A stretch of DNA of 64,000 nucleotides from a bacterium 1XD8-76. Its GTDB lineage: Bacteria > Bacillota > Clostridia > Lachnospirales > Lachnospiraceae. A model generated the notes under the pieces. That model did not search any database and was not told the DNA's origin. It saw only the letters and a list, made by a program, of their open reading frames with translations. A program made the translations under genes and the position numbers. The DNA lies in NCBI GenBank assembly GCA_003611955.1, contig RAZE01000006.1, forward strand, positions 62,001 to 126,000, in the 5' to 3' direction. Shown here one piece after another: positions 17,746-26,326 of this stretch (the first letter of the stretch is position 1; each line of letters opens with the position of its first letter).

Positions 17746-18636
17746 TCAATATTTTTCGTCCTCCAGCGCCGCCCTGGTCCTGTAAATATTTTCAATATAA
17801 TCACTCTGTTTTTCCAGCGCCACCGCGGTGGCAGCCACATCCATGATCGCCAGCATCGCGATTCTGGCGCTGGAAGGTTCCTTCTTGTAGGAAGTCTCCC
17901 TGGCGTGGATCTGGAAGGCGAGATCCGCCAGCTTCGTGAGCACCGTATTGCTTCCCGACGTGATGAGAACCAGCTTCACCCCGTTTTTCCGGGCGATCTC
18001 CATCACTTTCGCGAAATGCCTGGTGGATCCGGAATTGGAAAAAATGACGATCACGTCATTTTCCCCCCTCAGTGCGGTCCACATCAGCTGGATGTGAGCG
18101 TCGATACAGCAGCGGGTATTGATTCCGGTGCGTATAAATTTGTTCTCCACATCGACCGCCACCGTCCCGGAACCGCCCAGACCGAAAAAGTCCAGATGCT
18201 CCGCCCTCTGTATCAGCCCGACGAACTGTTCCAGCTTCTCATAATTTATCATGGAAAATGTCTGCTGCATGGCGAGAATATGCGAATGGATCACCTTGTT
18301 GGATATTTCCTGTATGGAGTCCTCCGGGGTCACCTCCTCGTGTATCACTTTTAAAGTGTCCCCGGCATAGACGTTTCCTTTCGCCAGAGCGATCTTAAAC
18401 TCCTGATACCCGGTAAAATTTAACTTCCTGCAAAAACGGATCACCGTGGGCTCCGACACCTGCACCTGCCTGGACAGACTCGCCATCGTCATGTTCAGCG
18501 TCTCGTCCGCGTTGTCCAGCACAAAGTCCGCCACCCGCTTCTCGTAGTCGCTGAGGCCGGAATACCCCTCTTTTATCATCAGAAGAACAACATTTTCAGC
18601 TCTCACTTTCCTGAAATACCCTCTCTTTCGGTACAT
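17746..18636 (-). CDS. RpiR-family transcriptional regulator (HTH + SIS)
   Basis: About 296 residues. The N-terminal HTH_6 domain is clear: LSDYEKRVADFVLDN, MASLSRQVQVSEPTVIRFCR and LNFTGYQEFKIAL. The C-terminal SIS sugar-phosphate-binding domain follows (FFGLGGSGTVAVD, VIVIFSNSGSTR, VLITSGSNT). It lies next to a NanA/DapA-family lyase and a broken TRAP binding-protein gene, so it probably controls that cluster. Candidate operators GTAGTA/TACTAC are upstream of the lyase (20343-20424). The start is uncertain: the ATG at 18636 has a weak ribosome site, and a GTG at 18606 has a better one. Confidence 0.9.
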   Translation of the reverse strand: MYRKRGYFRKVRAENVVLLMIKEGYSGLSDYEKRVADFVLDNADETLNMTMASLSRQVQVSEPTVIRFCRKLNFTGYQEFKIALAKGNVYAGDTLKVIHEEVTPEDSIQEISNKVIHSHILAMQQTFSMINYEKLEQFVGLIQRAEHLDFFGLGGSGTVAVDVENKFIRTGINTRCCIDAHIQLMWTALRGENDVIVIFSNSGSTRHFAKVMEIARKNGVKLVLITSGSNTVLTKLADLAFQIHARETSYKKEPSSARIAMLAIMDVAATAVALEKQSDYIENIYRTRAALEDEKY

Positions 18637-18645
18637 GTTTACGCT

Positions 18646-19370
18646 TTAGCTTACCACAGTACTTTTCAAAAAGCAACCGTTCAACATATTCCGAAAATCC
18701 TGATGCAGCAAAACTTCCTCCAGATGGTCCGCCACGATCCGGCTCACATTGTCCGCAGTTTCAGTCCGCTCAGATCTTCCGGTTTTGTGATCGGCTTTTT
18801 GTTGTTGGTAAGTTCACGGAAACCGTTCTCCCACCATGCGAGGCCGACAATATTCTGGTCTTCCAGAGCGCTCAGCATCTCCGTGCCGATCTCCCCGTCC
18901 AGGACAGCGTCCGCCTGATCGTAATTTAAGAACAGATACGGCAGGTCAAACACAAGATACTGGGAATTGAACAGACCAAGCGGCCCGGTCGTCGTCGGAC
19001 ACATGTCAAGCGTACCCATCTGCAGCTGCTCGATCATCTCTTTCTCGGAGCCGAGCTGCGCCGAGGGAAACAGCTGCACGTCCACATCGTACCCAATCTC
19101 TTTCGCCTTCGCCTCCACTTCCTCCTCAAACAGGATGGAACCCAGATCTATGGGGTGGCCCGGATTCGTCCCGTATCCCACTTTGATCACATAGCTCTCA
19201 CCGCCGCCCGAAGGCTCGGCCTGCGCCGTCTCCTCCCCGGTCTCCTGCTCCGGAGCCTGCGTATCCGCCAAAGCGGGAGCGCTGCCGCTGTCTGCGCTTC
19301 CTCCGCACGCAGTCATCCCGGCCGCCAACGCAATTGCCATAAACATCGCTAATACTCTCTTTTTACCCAT
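18646..19370 (-). pseudogene. Truncated TRAP transporter substrate-binding protein (DctP-like)
   Basis: The first 208 codons are an intact N-terminal half of a DctP-family lipoprotein: signal peptide with lipobox MTACGG, then VGYGTNPGHPIDLGS, LFPSAQLGSEKEMIEQLQ, DLPYLF and LSGLKLRTM. Full-length members have about 330-350 residues, but here a TGA follows LKLRTM at 18744-18746. Beyond it, in another frame, is a coding-like tail (ADNVSRIVADHLEEVL..) ending at 18646, which looks like the end of a different gene. The two membrane subunits DctQ and DctM are missing. A deletion that removed the rest of dctP, dctQM and part of a later gene is the simplest explanation. Confidence 0.8.
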
Positions 19371-19382
19371 GATAACCCTCCT

Positions 19383-20297
19383 CTACTTTTCCCATTTTTT
19401 GATAAACGCGGCTTCCTCGTATGCCTTTTCAAATTTCTCCTTCTCCTGCCCGGTCAGATCTCTGAGCGGAAGACGGAATCCCCCGAATGTCAGACCTCTC
19501 TTCTCAATCGCATACTTATACGCCGACGCGTAGGGTCCGATTTTAAAAATACTTCTCATCTTGTTGATCTCGTTCTGGATCGCGCAGGCTTTCGCCATAT
19601 CTCCCCCATGGTACGCCTCCCAGAGCGCCACAAATATCTCCGGATGGGAATTTGCGATCGCCGTCACGATTCCCTTGCCGCCGGCGCACAGGGACAGATA
19701 AAACAGACTGTCGGAACCGCTTATGGCGATGGCCTCCTTCGGCGCCTCGTTTACATAGTCCTGGAACAGCCCCATATCCTTACTGCTGTCTTTCACGCCC
19801 ACAATGTTCTCAAAATCACCGAGCAGCCGTTTATAGAGCTTCACGGTCAGCTTATTGTTCGCTCTGTCCGGGTTGTTGTAGATAAAGATCGGCATCTCGG
19901 GCACCGCCTCCGCTATCGCCTTGAAGTTCCGGTACAGATTTTCCTCGTCGTAGGGATAGAACCAGGGTGTGATCAGAGCCATCGCGTGCACGCCCTTTTC
20001 ACAGCAATATCTCGCAAACTCAACGCTCTGCTCCGTGTTGATGCATGTCCCCTGGACGATCAGATCCAATCTGTCTCTGTTCTGGTCAACCAACACGTCC
20101 ACGATTTGCTTTTTTTCCTCCAGGGGAATGTTGATCCCCTCCCCCATTGTCCCGATCGGAAACAGCCCGTGCACTCCCGCCTCGATCATGAACTCCATAT
20201 GAGCGCGGCAGGAAGCCTCGTCCAGCCTGCCGTCCGCCCCATACGGTGTAAGATTCGCAACAATGATACCCTCAAATTTTCTTTTTAACTGAATCAT
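19383..20297 (-). CDS. DapA/NanA-family aldolase (N-acetylneuraminate lyase or dihydrodipicolinate synthase-like)
   Basis: 304 residues. A class I aldolase barrel with the family marks: ANLTPYGADGRLD, the GTMGEG loop (GTTGE in DapA, GSTGE in NanA), the conserved Tyr in FIYNNPD and the Schiff-base Lys in GVKDSS. GISGSDSLFYLSLCAGGKG-type sequence follows. The changed TMGEG loop and the setting (RpiR regulator, TRAP binding-protein remnant) favour a catabolic sugar-acid lyase over lysine synthesis. The exact substrate is not decided. It is the first gene of a minus-strand operon that continues into the broken dctP, with only 12 bp between them. Confidence 0.87.
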   Translation of the reverse strand: MIQLKRKFEGIIVANLTPYGADGRLDEASCRAHMEFMIEAGVHGLFPIGTMGEGINIPLEEKKQIVDVLVDQNRDRLDLIVQGTCINTEQSVEFARYCCEKGVHAMALITPWFYPYDEENLYRNFKAIAEAVPEMPIFIYNNPDRANNKLTVKLYKRLLGDFENIVGVKDSSKDMGLFQDYVNEAPKEAIAISGSDSLFYLSLCAGGKGIVTAIANSHPEIFVALWEAYHGGDMAKACAIQNEINKMRSIFKIGPYASAYKYAIEKRGLTFGGFRLPLRDLTGQEKEKFEKAYEEAAFIKKWEK

Positions 20298-20342
20298 TCT
20301 CCTGCTCCTTCTTGTCTAATAACAGTTACTCCACGCGCGTAT

Positions 20343-20424
20343 GTAGTATTACTACGGTTTTAATTATATATTATACGTAGTAAAATTTCAACCATTTTCG
20401 ATAAACTTATTGTAATTTTACTAC
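20343..20424. promoter_or_regulatory. Candidate RpiR operators upstream of the lyase gene
   Basis: A perfect palindrome GTAGTATTACTAC (20343-20355) is followed by an inverted pair GTAGTAAAAT (20377-20386) and ATTTTACTAC (20415-20424). GTAGTA/TACTAC palindromes are typical RpiR-family targets. All lie 45-130 bp before the lyase start. Confidence 0.55.
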
Positions 20425-20489
20425 TTTGTACATATTTGGAGTATTTAAAGGTGATTTTCAAACTCATTTTTATGTATTATGTATAAAAA

Positions 20490-20516
20490 ACGCCCACCCG
20501 CACGACGAGTGAGCGC
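20490..20516 (-). terminator. Terminator of spoVAE
   Basis: On the minus strand GCGCTCAC pairs with GTGGGCGT (two G-U wobbles) and is followed directly by T6. It lies just past the spoVAE stop. Confidence 0.75.
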
Positions 20517-20522
20517 TTTTCT

Positions 20523-20879
20523 CTATTTTTTCATCTTAGGCTGAAAGACAAGACTGGCCAGGTATCCGAAGATGAGCGCAGCCCCGGTCCCCACGGCCGC
20601 GGCCTTAAAACCGCCCATGAACAGACCGATAAATCCGTTCTCGTCCACCGCCTCTCTGACCCCCTTCATCAGGTTATGCCCAAATCCCATGAGCGGTACC
20701 GTCACGCCCGCCCCCGCAAACTCCTCCAGTGGGTCATACAGCCCGACAAAGCTGAGCACCGCACCGAGACAAACGAGCAGCACCATGATCCTCCCCGGCA
20801 GCATCTTTGTTCTCTCCAACAGAATCTGGGCCAGAGCGCAGATCAGTCCGCCCACCCAGAATGCATGAAAATAATCCAT
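20523..20879 (-). CDS. spoVAE: Stage V sporulation protein AE
   Basis: 118 residues and four hydrophobic segments. The sequence fits SpoVAEb: FHAFWVGGLICALAQILLE, GVTVPLMGFGHNLMKGV, and VDENGFIGLFMGGFKAAAVG. SpoVA proteins form the channel that moves dipicolinic acid into the forespore and releases it at germination. Normally spoVAE directly follows spoVAD; here aroK, ridA and two other genes lie between. The ribosome site GGAGG is inside a hairpin that also looks like the aroK terminator. Confidence 0.93.
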   Translation of the reverse strand: MDYFHAFWVGGLICALAQILLERTKMLPGRIMVLLVCLGAVLSFVGLYDPLEEFAGAGVTVPLMGFGHNLMKGVREAVDENGFIGLFMGGFKAAAVGTGAALIFGYLASLVFQPKMKK

Positions 20880-20887
20880 AAAAAAAC

Positions 20888-20918
20888 CTCCACATACCTT
20901 TGCGTCTAGTATGTGGAG
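20888..20918. terminator. Terminator-like hairpin that encloses the spoVAE ribosome site
   Basis: CTCCACATAC (20888-20897) and GTATGTGGAG (20909-20918) pair perfectly over 10 bp. On the minus strand the stem is followed by GTTTTTTATGG, so it terminates aroK, yet the descending arm contains the GGAGG used by spoVAE 6 nt later. On the plus strand a TTTTCTTTTTT tail follows. Confidence 0.8.
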
Positions 20919-20929
20919 ACTTTTCTTTT

Positions 20930-21427
20930 TTATACCTGACAGAGTTCGGAAACGATCTCCCGGATGCTCCTTTTCTCGCAGTCCAGAATGATATCCGCAT
21001 ATTTTTCGTAGAGCGGGACCCTCTCCCGATACAGATCCTCCAGCGTCTGACCGTCCCGCATGGTCACTCCCCGCTCATTCAGATCTCCCAGCCTGTCCCT
21101 TATCGTATCACAGGACAGTTTCAGATAGACGATCCTGCCGATCTCTCTGAAATGGGCCATGGCGGCAGGACCGTAGATAACGCTTCCTCCGGTGGCGATA
21201 ACTGTGCGCCTCGCCAGGATGGACGCATTGACCTCCTCCTCGATCTTCCAGAAACCCTCTACCCCGTGCTCCTCGATCAGTTCATGCAGCAGAGCGTCGT
21301 ATTTCTCCTGTATCAGAAGATCGCTGTCCAGAAAACGGCTGCCCTTCCTCTTGGCGAGCACAACGCCAACCGTGCTCTTCCCCGCACCGGGCATACCAAT
21401 CAGAATAATATTACTTTTCTTTTCCAT
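20930..21427 (-). CDS. aroK: Shikimate kinase
   Basis: 165 residues, normal length. P-loop GMPGAGKST (about 10-18), FLDSD with the shikimate-binding Asp, the VIATGGSVI loop and YEKYAD near the C-terminus identify it. It phosphorylates shikimate at the 3-hydroxyl in the chorismate pathway, in the cytoplasm. It follows ridA by 6 bp, so the two are co-transcribed, and it ends at the hairpin before spoVAE. The other aro genes are not in the window. Confidence 0.93.
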   Translation of the reverse strand: MEKKSNIILIGMPGAGKSTVGVVLAKRKGSRFLDSDLLIQEKYDALLHELIEEHGVEGFWKIEEEVNASILARRTVIATGGSVIYGPAAMAHFREIGRIVYLKLSCDTIRDRLGDLNERGVTMRDGQTLEDLYRERVPLYEKYADIILDCEKRSIREIVSELCQV

Positions 21428-21433
21428 ATGTTT

Positions 21434-21808
21434 TTACACCAGACCCGTCACTTCCACTTCGCACAGTACATTCTTCGGAAGCTGTTTTACCGCCACGCAG
21501 CTTCTCGCGGGTTTACCGGTGAAATATTTTTCGTAGACGGCATTGAAGGCTGCAAAGTCAGCCATATCCGCCAGAAAACAGGTGGTTTTTACCACATCCT
21601 CATAGGTTATCCCCGCCTCCTTCAGGATCTCCCCGATATTCTTCATGACAAGCTCAGCCTGCTCCTCGATATTCTCCCCTCTGATCTCTCCCGTCGCAGG
21701 ATCGATCGGGATCTGCCCTGAGGCAAATAGAAATCCGTTTGCCACGATTCCCTGGGAATAGGGTCCGATCGCCGCCGGCGCCTTGTCTGTCGCAATTTTC
21801 CTTACCAT
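21434..21808 (-). CDS. ridA: RidA family enamine/imine deaminase
   Basis: 124 residues. The YjgF/YER057c/UK114 fold is clear from IGPYSQGIVANGFLFASGQ, IDPATGEI, NIGEILKEAGITYEDVVKTT and ARSCVAVKQLPKNVLCEVE. The Arg of ARSC and the C-terminal Glu are those used by true RidA enzymes to hydrolyse reactive 2-aminoacrylate-type intermediates. It is upstream of aroK in the same transcription unit. Confidence 0.95.
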   Translation of the reverse strand: MVRKIATDKAPAAIGPYSQGIVANGFLFASGQIPIDPATGEIRGENIEEQAELVMKNIGEILKEAGITYEDVVKTTCFLADMADFAAFNAVYEKYFTGKPARSCVAVKQLPKNVLCEVEVTGLV

Positions 21809-21830
21809 ATCTTTTCCTCCGTTTCCGCTG

Positions 21831-22067
21831 TTATCCTATATCCTCAAACTCCGCCGTCACATAGTATCCGGCCGAGCGTTCCTCCACGCTGACCACGATG
21901 CCCTCCCTCGCCGTCATCCTCTGCGAAAAGGGATAATTGCCGGACATCGCCAGAGAGGGATCTATCGTGTAATAGTAGTTGCTCGGAAGCACCCCCTCTG
22001 TCACGGTGACCCGGTCGCCCTCCTTCAGCAGACCGGCGCGCTCCATCTTAAACTCCATTTTTCTCAT
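21831..22067 (-). CDS. Small hypothetical protein
   Basis: 78 residues. The start ATG has AAAGGCGG upstream and lies 23 bp from ridA in the same direction. The chain looks like a small SH3-like or Sm-like beta barrel (EGDRVTVTEGVLP .. GIVVSVEERSAGYYVTAEFED), the kind of pattern seen in KOW-like or cytoplasmic adaptor proteins. I do not recognise a family. It is likely the first gene of the ridA-aroK unit. Confidence 0.7.
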   Translation of the reverse strand: MRKMEFKMERAGLLKEGDRVTVTEGVLPSNYYYTIDPSLAMSGNYPFSQRMTAREGIVVSVEERSAGYYVTAEFEDIG

Positions 22068-22085
22068 ATCGCCGCCTTTAAAAAA

Positions 22086-22109
22086 CCCCCGCAGCGCTCA
22101 CTGCGGGGG
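22086..22109 (-). terminator. Terminator of the secreted-protein gene
   Basis: A perfect 9-bp stem CCCCCGCAG/CTGCGGGGG with a 6-nt loop is followed on the minus strand by T6. Confidence 0.92.
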
Positions 22110-22123
22110 ATAAGTCATTCTGT

Positions 22124-22906
22124 CTACTGCACCGCATAGGTTGGTGCTACCGGTGTCACCTGAATCCCCAGAGCCGCCAGGGTAGCGGGGTCTGTCGGAA
22201 TCCCCAGAGCCTGCAGCGTAGCCAGATCCACCGTATAGGCATATACCGGCTGCGGAACCGGCTTATAGGCATCGAAGCAGCCGTGCCCGCCGTATGCCAG
22301 GCAGTACAAACTGTAGGTTCCGAAATAGTTGGTCTCAAAAGTAACCGTTCTCGAATCCGTATCGAGATCCGTCAAATAGGATACCGTGCCGTCCGCATTC
22401 AGTCTGAGCACCGCAAAATCTCTGGCGACCGATCGCAGAGACTTCGGAATCTCCATCATAAACGTCATATTCTGGGTCGTGCTCTCCAACGGCTTATAGG
22501 CATTTCCCTCGTACAGGAAAAGGTTCAGGGTAAACGTAGGGCCAACTTCCGCTCCCACCGCTGTCCTGGCGGTCTCCACGGCCGCCTTGGCGAGCTGGCC
22601 GTACTCTCTGTTGTTCGCCACATAGACATGCGTCGCCGCGTCGGCATAGTAGCTCACATTCGCCTTCGTCTCCGCGTCAAACGCACTCTTGGGAGAAACC
22701 GGAACCAGCGCCACAAGATCCGTCGCATAAAAGTCCGTCACAACGGAGGGGGCAATGAACTCTCCGGTACTTGTCTCCACCCTGTTCGTGATATCTTCCG
22801 GTGTATTTCCGTCAATCCAGGCATTTTTTGCGCTGGCAGTAAGCGGCGTAGCTGCGATAACCGCGGCAGTCAACGCAACCGCCGTCATTTTTTTCCATAT
22901 TTTCAT
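22124..22906 (-). CDS. Secreted protein of unknown function
   Basis: 260 residues from an ATG with GGAGG 5 nt upstream. An N-terminal signal peptide ends near PLTASAKN. The mature part has Val/Ala/Thr-rich beta-strand-like segments. MTFMMEIPKSLRSVARDFAV and LRLNADGTVSYLTDLDTDS fit an extracellular beta-sandwich. Near the end a short Ala/Leu repeat occurs twice (TLQALGIPTDPA, TLAALGIQVTPV). No catalytic motif is seen. It is a single-gene unit with its own terminator. Confidence 0.8.
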   Translation of the reverse strand: MKIWKKMTAVALTAAVIAATPLTASAKNAWIDGNTPEDITNRVETSTGEFIAPSVVTDFYATDLVALVPVSPKSAFDAETKANVSYYADAATHVYVANNREYGQLAKAAVETARTAVGAEVGPTFTLNLFLYEGNAYKPLESTTQNMTFMMEIPKSLRSVARDFAVLRLNADGTVSYLTDLDTDSRTVTFETNYFGTYSLYCLAYGGHGCFDAYKPVPQPVYAYTVDLATLQALGIPTDPATLAALGIQVTPVAPTYAVQ

Positions 22907-23128
22907 GTTTTCCTCCTGTCCGCCGTGCGGCACAGACTTTCAAGCCCTTCCATGCCCCGGCTTTCTCGACATCCATCTACAAATACGATGTTACTATCAT
23001 CATACGCACGATGGGCATTTCATGTCAACTCTTTTTTCGTCAAAAGGAGTGAAAAATCACAAATTTAAGGAAATTTTAATCTTTATTCTGCCATTTATTG
23101 ACTATTTTGGTCATATCTGTCTTATCCC

Positions 23129-24190
23129 TCAGGAAGCGACGCTCTCCAGCACGATTCCGTGGGCGATTCCCGGCACCGTCATCCCCTCGTTGAAGCTGGT
23201 CTTGGACAGCAGCGCCCCCGTGGGGACAAACAGCACTCTCTTCCAGATGCTCTCCTCCAGCATCTTCAAAATATAGGCGGAGAGTGTCACCGCACTGCAG
23301 CCGCACCCGGAACCTCCGCTTCCCACATCCTGGATATTTCCGTCGTATATCTCGATGCCGCAGTCCACATGCTGTTTCTCTATATCGATATTTTTCTCTC
23401 TCAGCAGATCGATCAGCGCCCTCTGTCCCACAAGCCCCAGGTCCCCGGTGATGATCTTATCATAGTCTTCCGGCTTTCTGCCGAAATCCCTCAGGTTCGC
23501 GGCGATCAGATCACAGGCTGCAGGCGCCATGCAGGCTCCCATATTCAGGGAATCCTTTATCCCGTAATCCACGATCTTTCCGTTTGTCACACCGGTGATC
23601 TCCGCCCGGTTCCTTTTGCTGACTTTAGAAGTCAACAGAAAGGCGGCGCTGCCTGTCACCGTCCACGTAGCGGAGGGCGGCCGCTGGTTTCCGTAGGCCA
23701 AAGGATAGCGGAATTCCTTCTCCGCACTGGCAAAATGGCTGGATGTGACGCAGATGACATCTTCCGCCATCCCGCCTGAGATCGCCATGGCTCCGAGCCC
23801 CAACGTCTCCCCGCAGGTGGAGCAGGCCCCGTACACGCCCATGTGCGGGATGCCGAAGGAGGCCACACCGAACGATGATGCCGTGGATTGACCCAGAAGA
23901 TCGCCCGCAAACAGATAGCGCACCTCCTCCGCTTTCATCCCCGCTTTTCCCAGAGCCAGGGTCACCGCCTCCTTCTGCAGCGTACTCTCCGCCTCCTCCC
24001 AGGTCTTGCACCCGAACAGATCGTCCTTTCCCACCATATCGATCAGCTCGCCGAGCGGCCCCTCGCTCTCCTTGGTTCCCGCCACGCAGGCGCTCTGTCT
24101 GACATAGACCGGCCTCTCCGGCACGAAACTCTGACTTCCCGCCGCAATGCCGTTTCCCCCTGTTCCCGCTTTTTTATTCTGCTGTCCCAT
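23129..24190 (-). CDS. spoVAD: Stage V sporulation protein AD
   Basis: 353 residues with a thiolase-like fold. VYVRQSACVAGTKESEGPLG, LFAGDLLGQSTASSFG, GVYGACSTCGETLGLGAMA, PPSATWTVTGSAAFLL, ITGDLGLVGQRALIDLL and DVGSGGSGCGCSAV are typical SpoVAD blocks. SpoVAD binds dipicolinic acid during its uptake into the forespore. Its partners are split: spoVAA-AB-AC are about 8.5 kb upstream and spoVAE about 2.2 kb downstream. The ribosome site is in the arm of a 17-bp hairpin. An in-frame TTG lies just before the ATG used. Confidence 0.94.
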   Translation of the reverse strand: MGQQNKKAGTGGNGIAAGSQSFVPERPVYVRQSACVAGTKESEGPLGELIDMVGKDDLFGCKTWEEAESTLQKEAVTLALGKAGMKAEEVRYLFAGDLLGQSTASSFGVASFGIPHMGVYGACSTCGETLGLGAMAISGGMAEDVICVTSSHFASAEKEFRYPLAYGNQRPPSATWTVTGSAAFLLTSKVSKRNRAEITGVTNGKIVDYGIKDSLNMGACMAPAACDLIAANLRDFGRKPEDYDKIITGDLGLVGQRALIDLLREKNIDIEKQHVDCGIEIYDGNIQDVGSGGSGCGCSAVTLSAYILKMLEESIWKRVLFVPTGALLSKTSFNEGMTVPGIAHGIVLESVAS

Positions 24191-24201
24191 CAAATGAAAA
24201 T

Positions 24202-24245
24202 CCTCCCTGCACACTTTACTTATTATAATAAAGTGCGCAGGGAGG
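24202..24245. promoter_or_regulatory. 17-bp hairpin that encloses the spoVAD ribosome site
   Basis: The arms 24202-24218 and 24229-24245 (CCTCCCTGC..TTTA with TAAAG..GGGAGG) pair over 17 bp with a single G-U. The GGGAGG that serves spoVAD lies at the base of the stem. The loop holds a TATAAT on the minus strand. On the plus strand the stem is followed by CTTTGTTTTATT, so it may also act as a terminator. Confidence 0.7.
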
Positions 24246-24307
24246 CTTTGTTTTATTCCGTTACAACCGCTTTCATCTTTATATAAAACACCAATTCCAC
24301 TTTTTAT

Positions 24308-25090
24308 CTATATACCCCCATATCTCTCATTTAAGATTTCGCTTATCCGCTTTGTTTCCTTGATATTTCTCCCTGTAGTTTTGACCACAACACCATATTT
24401 CTGGTCTGTCCAGGGTAAAACAATCTCTATTAACCCATCATCACGTATCTTCCTGATAAATTTACGCTCCGAAGGATTAAATGGCAGAGAATTTACTATA
24501 CTTATTACATAAGGACTTTTGATCAAACGTTTTGAAAACTCTGTCAAGACATCCATTCCATGGTCATGTCTTAAAGTTATCTTTTTATCTTCAATCCGTA
24601 AATCAGTTTCTATTAATTCCGGTTCTCTTTCTGATTGCAGTTGTGGAATATGTATGTCAACACGTTCATTAGTGCATATATTTCTAACTATTTCTATATC
24701 TTCATCTTTCATCAGATGAATAAATGCCGCATTCCACTCACTTTCATAAATACTTAAACCCGCAGAATTCAATATTGATGCCAGTGCTAAACCTATACAT
24801 GGTCTATCGCCATACGACCAATTATGACTATAATATTCATCCTGTTCCTGCTCTACAGACGCCGACTCATACGGAGGCCTGAAAAAAGAAAAATAGAAAT
24901 TTTTAATGTTCAAGGAATCTGGCATGTTCTGAATCATCTGAAACAATCTTAAATTATCTATAGAATCAATCCTACATGTCGTTATATCATATTTCCGTAA
25001 CGTACGATACGTCCTGATAAGTGCCAATATAGAAGCGCCGCCTATACTTTCTTTTCCACTGATCGATAACTCGTTAAAAAACAGCTCCAA
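24308..25090 (-). CDS. Unknown protein, third gene of the DUF262/ATPase cassette
   Basis: 260 residues from a TTG start with GGGAGG 12 nt upstream. I do not recognise the family. The N-terminus, LELFFNELSISG with a Met start, is followed by mixed alpha/beta sequence with a conserved-looking RPPYES and HNWSYGDRPCIGLAL. A second part reads LRHDHGMDVLTEFSKRL and PFNPSERKFIRKI. No signal peptide or membrane helix. Its position 129 bp after the ATPase gene, its direction and the same AT-rich composition tie it to the two upstream genes. In a defence setting it would be a candidate effector or accessory subunit, but nothing in the sequence proves that. Confidence 0.75.
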   Translation of the reverse strand: MELFFNELSISGKESIGGASILALIRTYRTLRKYDITTCRIDSIDNLRLFQMIQNMPDSLNIKNFYFSFFRPPYESASVEQEQDEYYSHNWSYGDRPCIGLALASILNSAGLSIYESEWNAAFIHLMKDEDIEIVRNICTNERVDIHIPQLQSEREPELIETDLRIEDKKITLRHDHGMDVLTEFSKRLIKSPYVISIVNSLPFNPSERKFIRKIRDDGLIEIVLPWTDQKYGVVVKTTGRNIKETKRISEILNERYGGI

Positions 25091-25219
25091 CTTTACTTAT
25101 TCCTCCCGATAATTCGGCACATTTTCTGGGTATGGTACACTACGCAATACACACTCATTTCTAGACACCGACAAACAGATAAATATCTCCCAAACAGGCC
25201 AACTCTCTCTGCAACAGTT

Positions 25220-26326
25220 TTAAATCAGCTCCGTCATCAAGATCCCCCACTCGTCTAATAAGCCCAAAGGATATTCACTTAAATTTCCTTTGCCGTCAAT
25301 ATAAATATTATCTACCTTCGTTTCCTGGTCTTTATTTTTTGAAAAGAACAAAATCCCCACTTTGTCATGAGAAATTTCACCTTTTTTGACAGCAACTCGT
25401 ATCCCATTTATCACATGGTCGCTATGTGATTCACAGATAATCTGACATCCTCGCTCCGCTGCCAAAGATATTAACTTCGCTATCCTGCTCTGCCCTTTTG
25501 GATGAAGATGTGATTCAGGGTTCTCGATTAATAAAAGACTGCCTTTCTCAGAAATAAGCAATTCTACAATAAGCGGCAGAACATAGGGAATTCCAAATCC
25601 AACATTAACAGGTAAAAATGTATCAGAAACCAATCTGTTTCCGCTATAACTGATTGCTAATTTAGCCTTTTCAACAGAAGGAAGCAATTCTGCGGTTATC
25701 CTTATGCCGGGTGATATTTCTGCCATCCATGCTGATACCTGGTCTATCAATCGATTTGTTTTTCCACTCTGCAGACACATTTCATCCGGCACCCGCATTT
25801 TCTCCCCCGCAAGTGCCAAAAAAGGAACTACAAATTCACCTGCCGCACCCAAATTTACAATCCCGTTCTTTTTCCAGTTCTCAACACTATATTGTTTTTT
25901 GGGCCCTATATGTTCTGCTCCCAAATAAGAAAACGACTCAGAAAAAAGAGAAACTGTATAATCATTTATTAATTCTGATTCCATCCGTGGCAGCTGGTCG
26001 CTATCCGGCCTGTCTAACTCATATTTATAACGACAATCAAATTTTACATTGTTACTGAATTGAACATAAAATCTTATAATATTAGAAACTCCGTTTTGAC
26101 AAAAAATGTCCTTTCCTGTTCCCAGCTGTATCATATCTCCGTTTGTATACAGATAATCCAATCCGGACTTATGATTTTCCCAAAAACTTTGTCTTAAAAG
26201 TAATAATGCTTGTATTACAGATGATTTTCCCATCCCATTCATTCCAAAAAAAAGATTCAAATTCTCTAATGGCAATGATAACTTCTTTATCGATTTGAAA
26301 TTTTCTATTTGCATATAGTTAATCAT
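25220..26326 (-). CDS. OLD/ABC-like AAA ATPase with DUF3696-type C-terminus
   Basis: 368 residues. The ABC/SMC-type ATPase parts are MQIENFKSIKKLSLPL at the start, Walker A FGMNGMGKSS (about 27-36), signature-like NVGFGIPYVLPLI, Walker B LLLIENPESHLHPKGQ and the H-loop ICESHSDHVINGIR. The C-terminus, IDGKGNLSEYPLGLLDEWG, fits DUF3696. Proteins of this kind are common in phage defence and DNA-repair cassettes. It overlaps the DUF262 gene upstream by 8 bp, so they are translated together. No TOPRIM domain is present, unlike true OLD nucleases. Confidence 0.9.
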   Translation of the reverse strand: MINYMQIENFKSIKKLSLPLENLNLFFGMNGMGKSSVIQALLLLRQSFWENHKSGLDYLYTNGDMIQLGTGKDIFCQNGVSNIIRFYVQFSNNVKFDCRYKYELDRPDSDQLPRMESELINDYTVSLFSESFSYLGAEHIGPKKQYSVENWKKNGIVNLGAAGEFVVPFLALAGEKMRVPDEMCLQSGKTNRLIDQVSAWMAEISPGIRITAELLPSVEKAKLAISYSGNRLVSDTFLPVNVGFGIPYVLPLIVELLISEKGSLLLIENPESHLHPKGQSRIAKLISLAAERGCQIICESHSDHVINGIRVAVKKGEISHDKVGILFFSKNKDQETKVDNIYIDGKGNLSEYPLGLLDEWGILMTELI

